A stretch of DNA of 64,000 bases from Kaistia geumhonensis (GTDB lineage Bacteria > Pseudomonadota > Alphaproteobacteria > Rhizobiales > Kaistiaceae). The stretch covers positions 372,001-436,000 of the forward strand of contig NZ_JAUSWJ010000001.1 in the NCBI RefSeq assembly GCF_030815145.1, written 5' to 3'. The position numbers and the translations under genes were made by a program. Positions 42,519 to 51,245 of this stretch are shown one piece after another (position 1 is the stretch's first letter; the number at the start of each line of letters is the position of its first letter). A model generated the notes under the pieces. The model did no database searches. It saw nothing but the letters and a program-made list of their open reading frames with translations, and was not told the DNA's origin.

Positions 42519-43718
42519 ATGCATCAGGCCGGCCCGGCCACGCTCGCGGAGATCGAGCGCCTCGCCTTCATGGAGCATGGCCGCAGCGGCCTCCGCCTTC
42601 GTGACGATGGGGTGCTCGCCGATCTCACCTTCGCCGTGAAGGACCTTTTCGACGTCGCCGGTTATCGCTCGTCATGGGGCAATCCCGACCAGCTGCGTGA
42701 TGGCGATGTCGCGGTCGCGACGGCGCCGGCTGTGCTCGCGCCGCTGATGGCGGGTGCGCGGATGGCGGGCAAGACCGCGACCGACGAACTCGCCTGTGGC
42801 ATGTTCGGCATGAACCCGCATTTCGGCATCCCGATCAATCCGGCCGCGCCCGACCGCGCGCCGGGCGGTTCGTCGAGCGGCTCGGCCTCGGCTGTGGCGG
42901 CGGGCCTCGTCGATTTCGGACTTGGAACCGACACCGGCGGTTCGATCCGTGTGCCGGCCAGCTTCTGCGGCCTCTATGGGCTGCGCACCACGCATGGCCG
43001 GGTTTCGGTCGCCGGCGTCATGCCGATGGCGCCGAGTTTCGACACGGTCGGCTGGCTGACGCGCGACATCGCGACCATGCGAAGGGTGACCGAGGTCTAT
43101 TTCGGGCCGGCCGCCGCCGCTTCGTCGCCGCGGCTGATGATCGCCCGCGACGCCTTCGACATTCCCGAGCCGAAGATCGGCGGCGCTTTGCTGCCGATCG
43201 CCCTGAGCCTCGGCGAAGCCGCCGACGTCACGCTTTATCCGGACGGCGTCGGCGCGGTGCTCGACATCTTCCGGCCGTTGCAGCTGCACGATCTCTACGC
43301 GACGCTGGGGGGCTGGGCGACGCGGCCCGGTCGCCGCCTGTCGCAGGCGGTGGAAGAGCGCATCGCTCTCGCCTCGCGGACCGATCCGGCGCAGGTCGCG
43401 GCGGCGATGCCGAGGCGCGAGGCGCTGACCGCGCGGCTCGTCGATCTCCTCGGCGACGACGGCATTCTCGTGATCCCGACCGCGCATGACCTTCCGCCGC
43501 TCCGCGACGCGCCCGTCTCGGCGCAGGTCGCCTTCCGCGAGAAGACGCTGGCCCTGACCTCGATCGCGAGCCTCACCCGCCTGCCACAGCTCGCCATTCC
43601 GGCGACGACGGTGGCGGGTTGCCCCGTTGGCCTCTCGCTGATCGCGGGGCCGCGCGGCGAAGGCCGGCTCATCGCCTTCGCCGAGACGCTCGGCGATCTT
43701 GCGGCGCGCGACACATGA
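42519..43718 (+). CDS. Amidase (amidase signature family, AtzE-like length)
   Basis: A 399-residue amidase with Lys in TFAVKDLFDV (about residue 40), PGGSSSGSASA near 115 and the nucleophile Ser in GTDTGGSIRVP near 140. It is shorter than the amidase at 30235. The ATG at 42519 is preceded by GGAG; a GTG at 42510 overlapping the monooxygenase stop is an alternative. It overlaps the allantoinase-like gene by ATGA. It would hydrolyse an amide produced after ring opening. Confidence 0.9.
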   Translation: MHQAGPATLAEIERLAFMEHGRSGLRLRDDGVLADLTFAVKDLFDVAGYRSSWGNPDQLRDGDVAVATAPAVLAPLMAGARMAGKTATDELACGMFGMNPHFGIPINPAAPDRAPGGSSSGSASAVAAGLVDFGLGTDTGGSIRVPASFCGLYGLRTTHGRVSVAGVMPMAPSFDTVGWLTRDIATMRRVTEVYFGPAAAASSPRLMIARDAFDIPEPKIGGALLPIALSLGEAADVTLYPDGVGAVLDIFRPLQLHDLYATLGGWATRPGRRLSQAVEERIALASRTDPAQVAAAMPRREALTARLVDLLGDDGILVIPTAHDLPPLRDAPVSAQVAFREKTLALTSIASLTRLPQLAIPATTVAGCPVGLSLIAGPRGEGRLIAFAETLGDLAARDT

Positions 43719-44638
43719 CGCTTTTCCGCGACGGCGAGCGCGACTTCACCGGTTATGGCCGCAACCCGCCCGACCCAAGGTGGCCGGGCGGGGCGCGGCT
43801 GGCGCTGGTCGTCGTCCTCAATCTCGAGGAGGGCGCCGAACCGTCGATCCCCGATGGCGACGAAGCCAGCGAAGCGGCGCTCACCGACGCCATTCCCGGC
43901 GAGGTGCCGGCCGGCCGGCGCGATTTCGTCGCCGAGACGCTGTTCGAATATGGCTCGCGTCTCGGCTTCTGGCGCATCGCCGAACTCTTCGAGGAGCGGG
44001 GTGTCCGCCTCACCGTCAATGCCTGTGCGCAGGCCCTCGCCCGCAACGCGGAGATCGCGGCCTATCTCCGCGACGGCGATGCCGATCTCTGCGCCCATGG
44101 CGACCGCTTCGTGCGGCATTACCGGATGGACGAGAGCGAGGAGCGCCGAGCCATCGCGCGCGCCTATGATGGGATCGAGGCCGCCGTCGGCCGGCCGCCG
44201 CAGGGCTGGCAGAGCCGCTATTCTTCCAGCGAAGCCACCCGCCGCCTCCTGGCGGATCATGGTGGTTTCGTTTATGATTCCGACAGTTATGCCGATGATC
44301 TCCCCTACTGGATGAAGGTCGGTGATCGCCCTTGGCTCGTCGTGCCGCACAGCTTCACGCATAACGACAACCGCCTCGCCACCGCCAAGCTCGGCACGGC
44401 GACCGACTTCTACGAGCATCTCGCCGCCGCCTTTCGCGTGCTCCATGCGGAGAGCGCGAAGCGGCCTCGGATGATGACGGTCAGCCTGCACGGGCGGATC
44501 TCCGGCCAGCCCTCGCGCTTCGAGGCCGTGCAGCGTTTCCTCGATCTCGTCGGATCAACCGAAGGCGTCTGGTGTGCCGGCCGCTCCGAGATCGCGCGGC
44601 ACTGGATGGCGACGCATCCGCCGGAGACCGCGCCGTGA
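43715..44638 (+). CDS. PuuE-like allantoinase/polysaccharide-deacetylase family protein
   Basis: A 307-residue NodB-fold protein of the PuuE type. The diagnostic start is YGRNPPDPRWPGGARLAL followed by VVLNLEEGAEPS, then SRYSSSEATRRLLAD with YDSDSYADDLPYW near residue 190. The terminal region has LHGRISGQPSRF and a final SEIARHW. PuuE opens the five-membered ring of allantoin without added metal. The substrate here may be another cyclic ureide or amide. The start ATGA overlap couples it to the amidase, and a GTGA overlap couples it to the next gene. Confidence 0.86.
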   Translation: MTLFRDGERDFTGYGRNPPDPRWPGGARLALVVVLNLEEGAEPSIPDGDEASEAALTDAIPGEVPAGRRDFVAETLFEYGSRLGFWRIAELFEERGVRLTVNACAQALARNAEIAAYLRDGDADLCAHGDRFVRHYRMDESEERRAIARAYDGIEAAVGRPPQGWQSRYSSSEATRRLLADHGGFVYDSDSYADDLPYWMKVGDRPWLVVPHSFTHNDNRLATAKLGTATDFYEHLAAAFRVLHAESAKRPRMMTVSLHGRISGQPSRFEAVQRFLDLVGSTEGVWCAGRSEIARHWMATHPPETAP

Positions 44639-46140
44639 CCCGGCTCGTCATCACGGGCGCGCTGGTCGCCGATCTCGCGGGCGGAACGGCGGAGCCGCGC
44701 GACCTCGTCGTCGAGGACGGCCGCATCGCCGCGATCCTTCCTCCCGGCAACGCCGCGCGCGAGGGGGCCCGCCATCACGACGCGCGCGACCGGCTGATCC
44801 TGCCCGGCCTCGTGAACAGCCATACTCATGGCCATGCAAATCTGGTGAAGGGCGTCGCCGACCGCTGGACGCTGGAAGCGTCGCTGACCAACGGCCCCTG
44901 GATGGGCGGCGCGCGCGACCCGGAGACGATCTATCTCTCGACGCTGGTCGGCGCGCTCGACATGGTCTCCAAGGGCTGCACAGCCTGCTTCGATCTCGTC
45001 TACGAATTTCCGCGCCCGACCGTCGACGGCTTCATGGCCGTCGCGCGCGCCTATGCCGATGCCGGGATGCGCGCCGTGCTGGCGCCGATGGTGGCTGACC
45101 GGACGCTGTTCGCCGCCATTCCGGGGCTCGCCGACAGCCTGCCGGACGATCTCCGCGCCGAGGTCGGACGCTTTTCGCTCGGCCCTGGCGAGGCGACCGT
45201 CGAGTCGCTCGAGGCGATCGCGGCCGCCCGCGCCGATCTCCCGCCCGGCATCACGCTGGCGATGGCGCCGACCATCCCGCATCACTGTTCCGAGCCCTTC
45301 CTGATGCGGATGGCGGCCATCGCCGAGCAGCACGGCCTGCCGCTTCACATGCATATCGCGGAGTCGCGGCTGCAGGCGGTCACGGCCCGCAAGCTCTGGG
45401 GCCAATCGCCCGTCGCATGGCTCGCCGGGCGTGGGCTCCTCTCGCCGCGCTTCATCGCCGCGCACGCGGTCTGGCTCGGGCTCGACGATCTCGATCTCCT
45501 GGCCGAGGCCGGGGCGTCGGTCGCGCATGTTCCGGCGTCCAATTTCCGCCTCGGGGCCGGCATCGCGCATGTGCGGCCGATGCTGGAGCGGGGCATCCGC
45601 GTCGGCCTCGCCACCGACGGCGCCAACTCCTCGGACGCTCTCTCGATGCTGCAGGCGATCCGCCTCGCGAGCCTCGCGTCGCACGCCTTCGAGGGCCCGC
45701 GCGAAGGCTGGCTCTCCGCTACCGAAACGCTGCGGCTCGCGACCGAGGGCGGCGCGGGAATTCTCGGCCTTTCGGGTGGCGGGCGCACCGCGGTGGGCGC
45801 GCTCGCCGATCTCACCTTCTACGATCTCGGCCATATCGATTTCATGCCGCTCAACGATCCGCTCAACCAGGTCGTGACGGCCGCCGGCCCGGACGCGGTG
45901 AGCGACGTCATGGTCGGCGGCTGCTTCGTGATGGCGGATCGCCGCCTGACGCGCATCGATCCGGCGACGCTGCGCGAGCGGGTCGCCGAGGCGGTCGCCC
46001 GCCTCTCGGCCGCGCTCGCCGGCCCGCGCGCGCTGGCAGCAAGGCTCGAGCCGCATGTCGTCGCCTTCGCAGAACGCGAGCGCGCGTTCCCGCTTCCCAT
46101 AAGCCGCCTCGTGCCCGTCGAAGGGGAAAGGACATCATGA
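44635..46140 (+). CDS. Amidohydrolase, TrzA/guanine-deaminase-like (chlorohydrolase superfamily)
   Basis: A 501-residue metal-dependent amidohydrolase. Metal ligands are HxH in VNSHTHGHANL (about residue 62), His in LHMHIAESR (about 240), His in AAHAVWL (about 282) and Asp in ATDGANSSD (about 327). These are the features of nucleobase and triazine deaminases. The GTG start overlaps the PuuE-like stop. It is a diverged relative of 58457-59797. It probably deaminates or dehalogenates a heterocyclic ring ahead of ring opening. Confidence 0.88.
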   Translation: MTRLVITGALVADLAGGTAEPRDLVVEDGRIAAILPPGNAAREGARHHDARDRLILPGLVNSHTHGHANLVKGVADRWTLEASLTNGPWMGGARDPETIYLSTLVGALDMVSKGCTACFDLVYEFPRPTVDGFMAVARAYADAGMRAVLAPMVADRTLFAAIPGLADSLPDDLRAEVGRFSLGPGEATVESLEAIAAARADLPPGITLAMAPTIPHHCSEPFLMRMAAIAEQHGLPLHMHIAESRLQAVTARKLWGQSPVAWLAGRGLLSPRFIAAHAVWLGLDDLDLLAEAGASVAHVPASNFRLGAGIAHVRPMLERGIRVGLATDGANSSDALSMLQAIRLASLASHAFEGPREGWLSATETLRLATEGGAGILGLSGGGRTAVGALADLTFYDLGHIDFMPLNDPLNQVVTAAGPDAVSDVMVGGCFVMADRRLTRIDPATLRERVAEAVARLSAALAGPRALAARLEPHVVAFAERERAFPLPISRLVPVEGERTS

Positions 46141-46640
46141 CCGCGCCCGTCGACCCGATGGAGTTCCGCCGCGCCTGCTCGCTGTTCGCGACCGGCGTCG
46201 CCGTCGTCACCACGCACCACGGCGACGTTTTCGCCGGGATGACGATCAATTCCTTTGCGTCCGTCTCGCTGGAGCCTTCGCTGGTGCTGTGGAGCATCCG
46301 CGACAATGCCCGCTCGCGTGCCATCTTCGAGGCCGCCGGCCGCTTCGCGATCAATATCCTCGCCAGCGAGCAGATCGGCGAGGCGCGGCATTTCTCGAAG
46401 CACACGCTGGAGGCCTTCGACGGCGAGCCGATGAGCATCTCGGCCCGCGGCCTGCCGCTCCTTCCCGGCGCCCTCGCCCATCTCGAATGCGAGACGCGCG
46501 CCATCCATGACGGCGGCGACCACCGCATCATCGTCGGCGAGGTCGTCGCGCTCTCGGCCCGCGACGGCGACCCGCTGCTCTTCTTCCGTGGCCGCCTCGC
46601 GGCCGGTTTCGGCGCCTTCGAACAGAGCGGACACGCATGA
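46137..46640 (+). CDS. Flavin reductase (HpaC-like), partner of the HpaB-type monooxygenase
   Basis: A 167-residue NAD(P)H:flavin oxidoreductase. It has the family pattern FATGVAVVTTHHG (residues 17-29), GMTINSFASVSLEPSLVL (34-51) and FAINILASEQ near 75. It supplies reduced flavin to the monooxygenase at 41035 and possibly to the LLM enzyme at 27014, which has no local partner. ATGA overlaps on both sides. Confidence 0.93.
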   Translation: MTAPVDPMEFRRACSLFATGVAVVTTHHGDVFAGMTINSFASVSLEPSLVLWSIRDNARSRAIFEAAGRFAINILASEQIGEARHFSKHTLEAFDGEPMSISARGLPLLPGALAHLECETRAIHDGGDHRIIVGEVVALSARDGDPLLFFRGRLAAGFGAFEQSGHA

Positions 46641-47377
46641 GCATGAAACGCATCGGCCATATCACGCCCTCCTCCAACACCTGGCTGGAGCCGCTCACCT
46701 ATGCGATGAACGAGCCCTTGACCGGGCGCCTGACGCATCACTTCTCGCGCATCCGCGTCACGCATCTGGCGCTCGAGGCGACCTCAGAGGCGCAGTTCCA
46801 GCAGGAGCCGATGCTGGCCGGCGCGCGCCTCCTCGCCGACGCGCCGCTCGACGGCATCGTCTGGAACGGCACCTCGGCCAGCTGGCGCGGGCTCGAGAAC
46901 GACCTCGCGCTCTGCGCCGCCATCACGCGCGAGACGGGACTGCCGGCGTCGACCTCGACGATCGCCTTCTATCGCGCCTTCCGCACATTCGGCTGGCAAA
47001 AGATCGCGCTCGCGGTTCCCTATACCGAGGACATCACCGCCGACATCGCGACCGAATATGCTCGGCAGGGCCTCTCGATTACCGGCACCGCGTGCCTCGG
47101 CATCCGCGAGAATGTCGGGATCGGCGCCGCGACGCCCGACGAGATCCGCGACGTGCTGCGCCGCGCCGCGGCGAGCCAGCCGGACTGCATCGCCGTCGTC
47201 TGCACGAATTTCAACGCGACCGCGCTGGTGGCCGAGATGGAGGCCGAACTCGGCATTCCCATCGCCGATTCCATCGCCGTGACCTTCTGGGAAGCGCTGC
47301 GCCTCGCCGGCATGGAGATGCCGGTCGAGGGCTGGGGCAGGCTCCTTGCATCACCCGCCGCGGCGGTCGCCGCCTGA
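46637..47377 (+). CDS. Asp/Glu racemase superfamily protein resembling arylmalonate decarboxylase
   Basis: A 246-residue protein of the maleate isomerase/arylmalonate decarboxylase (AMDase) group. Maleate isomerases and racemases use two Cys residues. Here the first position is Gly in NGTSASWRG (G78-T79-S80) and only the second Cys remains (C189 in AVVCTNFN). Y129 is also present. Bordetella AMDase has Gly74, Thr75, Ser76, Tyr126 and Cys188, an almost identical set and spacing. A cofactor-free decarboxylase of a malonate-type acid, rather than an isomerase, is therefore favoured. It overlaps the flavin reductase by ATGA. Confidence 0.82.
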   Translation: MSMKRIGHITPSSNTWLEPLTYAMNEPLTGRLTHHFSRIRVTHLALEATSEAQFQQEPMLAGARLLADAPLDGIVWNGTSASWRGLENDLALCAAITRETGLPASTSTIAFYRAFRTFGWQKIALAVPYTEDITADIATEYARQGLSITGTACLGIRENVGIGAATPDEIRDVLRRAAASQPDCIAVVCTNFNATALVAEMEAELGIPIADSIAVTFWEALRLAGMEMPVEGWGRLLASPAAAVAA

Positions 47378-47401
47378 TCAAGCAGAGGGAGCACGAACGG
47401 C

Positions 47402-48298
47402 ATGAGCAAGGATATCTTCGTCGCCTATGGCATCGACGTGGACGCGGTGGCCGGCTGGCTCGGCTCATACGGTGGCGAGGACAGCCCCTGCGATATCTCG
47501 CGCGGCGTCTTTGCCGGCGAGGTGGGCACGCCGCGCCTGCTCCGGATGTTCGACCGCTTCGGAATCAAGACCACCTGGTTCATCCCCGGACACTCGATCG
47601 AGACCTTCCCTGACGAGATGGCCGCCGTCGCCGCCGCCGGCCACGAGATCGGCATGCATGGCTACAGCCATGAGAACCCGCTGATGATGTCGCGCGAGCA
47701 GGAAGCGGCGGTTCTCGACAAGTCGATCGCCCTCATCGAGACGCTGCAGGGCCGCAAGCCCGCCGGCTATGTCGCGCCATGGTGGGAGTTCTCCGCGACG
47801 ACCATCGACATGCTGATCGAGCGCGGCATCATCTACGACCACTCGTTGATGCATAACGACTTTTTCCCCTATTACGCCCGCACGGGCGAGAGCTGGTCGA
47901 AGATCGACTACGGCAAGCCGGCATCGAGCTGGATGACGCCGATGGACCGCGGCCGCGAGACGCCGCTCGTCGAGATTCCCGCGTCCTGGTACATCGACGA
48001 CCTGCCGCCCATGATGTTCATGAAGGCGGCGCCGAACAGCCACGGCTTCGTGAACCCGCGCGACATCGAGGAACTGTGGCGCGACCAGTTCGATTGGGTC
48101 TATCGCGAATACGACTATGCCGTGTTCCCGATCACCATCCATCCCGACGTCTCCGGCCGCCCGCAGGTGCTCTCCATGCATGAGCGGCTGTTCGCGCATA
48201 TGGCCAAGCATCCGGGCGTGAAATTCGTGACCTTCGAGGAGATCGCGAAGGACTTCCTGAAGCGCCATCCGCAGGGCACGCCCGGCCCGAAGCCCTAA
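47402..48298 (+). CDS. Polysaccharide-deacetylase family protein, PgdA/cyclic-imidase-like
   Basis: A 298-residue NodB-fold protein. The start [19 protein letters not shown] with [18 protein letters not shown] and the motif [10 protein letters not shown] (HxxxH metal ligands near residue 85) match the Helicobacter PgdA (HP0310) type, which is also close to bacterial cyclic imide hydrolases. No signal peptide is present, which argues against peptidoglycan and for a cytoplasmic cyclic imide or amide substrate. It is distinct from the PuuE-like protein at 43715. A 24-base gap precedes it. Confidence 0.88.
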   Translation: MSKDIFVAYGIDVDAVAGWLGSYGGEDSPCDISRGVFAGEVGTPRLLRMFDRFGIKTTWFIPGHSIETFPDEMAAVAAAGHEIGMHGYSHENPLMMSREQEAAVLDKSIALIETLQGRKPAGYVAPWWEFSATTIDMLIERGIIYDHSLMHNDFFPYYARTGESWSKIDYGKPASSWMTPMDRGRETPLVEIPASWYIDDLPPMMFMKAAPNSHGFVNPRDIEELWRDQFDWVYREYDYAVFPITIHPDVSGRPQVLSMHERLFAHMAKHPGVKFVTFEEIAKDFLKRHPQGTPGPKP

Positions 48299-48305
48299 GC
48301 CGAAG

Positions 48306-48575
48306 ATGTGCGGGCTCTGCGGCAGCTTCACCGACCTTTCCTGGAGCGCGGTGCCGACGTTGGCGGCAAGGCCGGCGCTCGGCCGCGCGCAGCTCGCCGA
48401 GGCCGCATCGAAAATGGCCGCCGGCAGCGGCGTGCGCGTGACGGCATGGGGTCTGGGGTTCCGCGTCACCGGCCCGACCGGCCGGACGGAACTCGTCGCC
48501 GATCTCGCTCAGCTCTGGGCGGCGGTCGACCGGCTCGGCCGTGCGCCGCCCGATCCGCTGGAGGCGCGGCCGTGA
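48306..48575 (+). CDS. Small MCGLCG protein beside a CobW-type GTPase
   Basis: An 89-residue protein starting MCGLCGSFTD, with Cys at positions 2 and 5 and no other Cys. The C-terminal half has GFRVTGPTGRTELV and AQLWAAVDRL, suggesting a small alpha/beta domain. The stop overlaps the GTPase start by GTGA, so the two products are made together. I cannot name a family; I have the impression of similar short proteins next to CobW GTPases elsewhere but cannot verify it. The N-terminal CxxC could hold a metal delivered by the GTPase. The N-terminal Cys also recalls Ntn-type amidotransferases, but the protein is too short. Confidence 0.7.
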   Translation: MCGLCGSFTDLSWSAVPTLAARPALGRAQLAEAASKMAAGSGVRVTAWGLGFRVTGPTGRTELVADLAQLWAAVDRLGRAPPDPLEARP

Positions 48576-49576
48576 GCGGTTACGAGCGCTGTCCGGTCGA
48601 CGTGCTCACCGGCTTTCTCGGCGCCGGCAAGACGAGCCTTCTGCGTCGCCTCATCGCCGTGGATGCGCTGCGCGACACGGCCGTCCTCGTCAACGAGTTC
48701 GCCGCGCTTCCGGTCGATGACCGTCTCGTCTCGATCGCTGGCGCGCCGGTCGGGCTGATCGGCGAGGGCTGCATCTGCTGCGTGAGCGACGGCAATCTGC
48801 GCGCCGCGCTGATCTCGCTGCTCGACGCGCGCGAGAGCGGCGCGATGCCGCCCTTCCAGCGCGTCCTGATCGAAACCTCGGGCCTTGCCGATCCCGGCGC
48901 CATCCTGGCGGCGCTCGCGGCGGACCCGATGCTGAAGCCGCGCCTTCGCCCTGGCCGCGTCGTGACGCTCGTCGACCTCGTCCATGGCGAGGCGACCCTC
49001 GGCGACAGCGCGGAGGCCGTCGCCCAGATCGTCTGCGCCGATGCCGTCTTCTTCACCAAGAGGGACAGCGCCGGCGGACTGGAGGCGGCGCGCCTTGCCG
49101 CGACGATCAACGCCCTGAACCCGCTCGCCACGATTGTGCCGGAGGATGTCGCGGACCCGTTCGCCTGGCCGCTGCCGGGCTCGGGCGATGTCGTGCGCAG
49201 CCGGGCGCTGCGGCGCTTCCATGCCGTGCCGGTCGAGCCGCGGCACCTCGAGATCGCCGCCGGGCTTCTGACGGCGGAGGCGCCGATCGAATGGTCGCAT
49301 TTCGCGGCCTGGCTGTCGCTGCTGCTGCACCGGCATGGGACCGCCATCCTGCGCATGAAGGGCGAGGTCGCCATCCGCGGCGACGGCGCCGTTTCCGCCG
49401 TGATGGTCCAGTCCGTCAGGCATGTCGTGCACGCCCCGGAACATCTCGATCGCGCCGAGGGTACGGCGCTGGTCGTGATCGCGAGGGGCCTCGACCCGGC
49501 GGCGATCGAGGCCTCGTTCCGCCGTCACGTGACCGGCGAGGCGACCTCGGGCGGACAGGAGCGCGTGGCCGTCTGA
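48572..49576 (+). CDS. CobW/COG0523-type GTP-binding metallochaperone
   Basis: A 334-residue G3E GTPase. P-loop TGFLGAGKTS at about residues 12-21, metal-binding GCICC near 68-72, switch Glu in LIETSGLADP near 100, and TKRD as the guanine-specificity motif near 165. A CobW C-terminal domain follows (about 210-320). COG0523 proteins deliver zinc, cobalt or iron to target enzymes. The metal-dependent amidohydrolases and NodB-fold hydrolases of the same operon are likely clients. A terminator-like hairpin follows, closing the operon. Confidence 0.9.
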   Translation: MSGYERCPVDVLTGFLGAGKTSLLRRLIAVDALRDTAVLVNEFAALPVDDRLVSIAGAPVGLIGEGCICCVSDGNLRAALISLLDARESGAMPPFQRVLIETSGLADPGAILAALAADPMLKPRLRPGRVVTLVDLVHGEATLGDSAEAVAQIVCADAVFFTKRDSAGGLEAARLAATINALNPLATIVPEDVADPFAWPLPGSGDVVRSRALRRFHAVPVEPRHLEIAAGLLTAEAPIEWSHFAAWLSLLLHRHGTAILRMKGEVAIRGDGAVSAVMVQSVRHVVHAPEHLDRAEGTALVVIARGLDPAAIEASFRRHVTGEATSGGQERVAV

Positions 49577-49580
49577 TTGA

Positions 49581-49604
49581 TGGGCAGCGCCTGCCCAGCC
49601 TTTC
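49581..49604 (+). terminator. Probable terminator after the CobW-type gene
   Basis: TGGGCAG (49581-49587), loop CGC, CTGCCCA (49591-49597), then GCCTTTC. The stem begins four bases after the stop codon. The short T-run makes it a moderate terminator. It separates the operon ending here from the one starting at 49789. Confidence 0.55.
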
Positions 49605-49788
49605 GGCAATGCCTTTCGGGAGCGGCGCGTATGCAAGGGTCTGAGATTGGTATGCAGATTGCTTTGACTGTCATCGACCGATCGACCGGAAATCCGGGTC
49701 GGGCATCAACCGGCAGCGCCGTTCGCGGCGCGCGATCGAGAGGACGGACATGCGCGGGCGCCCTGCCCGCCGGTCCGGTGCAGGACGA

Positions 49789-51237
49789 ATGACGATGAAC
49801 GGCCTCGACGAGCTCGCCGAACGGGTGCGCTTCGAGCTCGACTGTGTCGCCTATCCGGCGCGCGAATGGGTCAAGCCCCGCTTTCACGACGGCGAGAAGC
49901 TCCTCGACGTCCTGATCGTCGGTGGCGGACAGAACGGGATATCCCTGGCCTTTCGCCTGCTGCGCGAGCGCGTGACGAATATTCGCGTGCTCGACCGGAG
50001 CAAGCCAGGCCTCGCGGGGCCGTGGGCGACCTATGCCCGCATGCACACGCTGAGGACGCCGAAGCACGTCTCCGGGCCGGAGATGGGCATCGCCGGGCTC
50101 TCGGTGCGGGCGTGGTACGAGGCGAAGTTCGGCGCCGAAGCGTGGGCGCGCCTGACCAAGATCCCGCGCGCCGAATGGCACGACTATCTCGGCTGGCTGC
50201 AGCGGACGGTCGGGATCGACGTCACGCATGACGCCGGGGTGTTCGACATCGAGCCGCTGGCGGACGACCTGTTCGCGGTCCATGCGACCATCGGCGGGCG
50301 GCGCGAACGGCTCCTCGCCCGCCATGTCGTCCTCGCAACCGGGATCGAGGGCGCCGGCCGGTGGCTGGTGCCGCCCGCCATCGCCGCGGCCCTGCCGAGG
50401 GAGCGCTATGCCCATACGGCGGAGGCGATCGACTTTGCGGCGCTGGCCGGCAAGCGTGTCGCCGTGATCGGCGCGGGCGCCTCCGCCTTCGACAATGCCG
50501 CCGAGGCACTGGAAGCGGGGGCGGCCGAGGTCGCGCTCTATGCCCGGCGGCGCTCGCTGCCGAAGGCCAATCCCAATCGCTACATCGAATTCTCGGGCTA
50601 TATCCGCCACTTCGCCGATCTCGACGACGCCGTGAAATGGCGGTTCATGTCGACCTTCTTCGCGAGGAACCAGCCGCCGCCGCAGGATACGTTCGAGCGC
50701 TGCGCGCGGTTCGACGGCTTCACGCTCAATCTCGGCTCGCCGGTCGACGAGGTGTCCTTCGATGGCGGCGGCATCACGATTGAGGGGCCAGCCGGCCGCG
50801 CGACATTCGACTTCCTGATCGTCGGAACCGGCTTCTCGGTCGATCTCGCGTCGCGTCCGGAGCTCGCACGCTTCGCCGGCGAGATCGCGCTCTGGCAGGA
50901 CCGCTTCACGCCGCCGCCGGGCGAGGAGAACGCGCTGCTCGCCCGCTACCCATATCTCACCGGCGCCTTCCAGTTCACCGGGAAGCAGCCGGACGCCGCG
51001 CCGTTCCTCTCCCGCCTCTATTGCCACTCCTATGGCGCGATGCTGAGCCTCGGCGCCACGGCGGGGATCTCGCAGCTCAAATTCTCCACCGAGCGCATCG
51101 CCTTCGGCATCACGCGCAGCCTCTTTCGCGACGACGCGGCGGCGCTGCTCGCCGGGCTAGAAGCCTATGACGAACCGGAACTCGACATTTCGGCCTATGA
51201 GACGCGGCGCTCCGGGCGCGCGGCCAAGGTCGCCTGA
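49789..51237 (+). CDS. FAD/NAD(P)-binding monooxygenase-like oxidoreductase
   Basis: A 482-residue two-dinucleotide-binding flavoprotein. The FAD motif VGGGQNGISLA is near residue 44 and the NAD(P) motif IGAGASAFDNA near 225, as in flavin-containing monooxygenases and the SidA/lysine-N-hydroxylase group. Conserved WATYARMHTLRTPKH follows the first motif. The start at 49789 has AGGA; an ATG two codons later is equally possible. It is first in its operon, with two GTATGCA sites upstream. It probably hydroxylates nitrogen or carbon of the imported compound. Confidence 0.85.
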   Translation: MTMNGLDELAERVRFELDCVAYPAREWVKPRFHDGEKLLDVLIVGGGQNGISLAFRLLRERVTNIRVLDRSKPGLAGPWATYARMHTLRTPKHVSGPEMGIAGLSVRAWYEAKFGAEAWARLTKIPRAEWHDYLGWLQRTVGIDVTHDAGVFDIEPLADDLFAVHATIGGRRERLLARHVVLATGIEGAGRWLVPPAIAAALPRERYAHTAEAIDFAALAGKRVAVIGAGASAFDNAAEALEAGAAEVALYARRRSLPKANPNRYIEFSGYIRHFADLDDAVKWRFMSTFFARNQPPPQDTFERCARFDGFTLNLGSPVDEVSFDGGGITIEGPAGRATFDFLIVGTGFSVDLASRPELARFAGEIALWQDRFTPPPGEENALLARYPYLTGAFQFTGKQPDAAPFLSRLYCHSYGAMLSLGATAGISQLKFSTERIAFGITRSLFRDDAAALLAGLEAYDEPELDISAYETRRSGRAAKVA

Positions 51238-51245
51238 GGAACATC

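Noticed and set aside
47402-48298. Peptidoglycan deacetylase role for the PgdA-like protein
   Set aside because: There is no signal peptide or membrane anchor, and the gene lies in a cytoplasmic catabolic operon; a cyclic imide or amide substrate fits better.
49640-49660. CTGAGA in the leader of the 49789 operon as a possible riboswitch element
   Set aside because: No matching 3' TPP element or pairing stems around it; it is better explained as part of the GTATGCA-containing promoter region.
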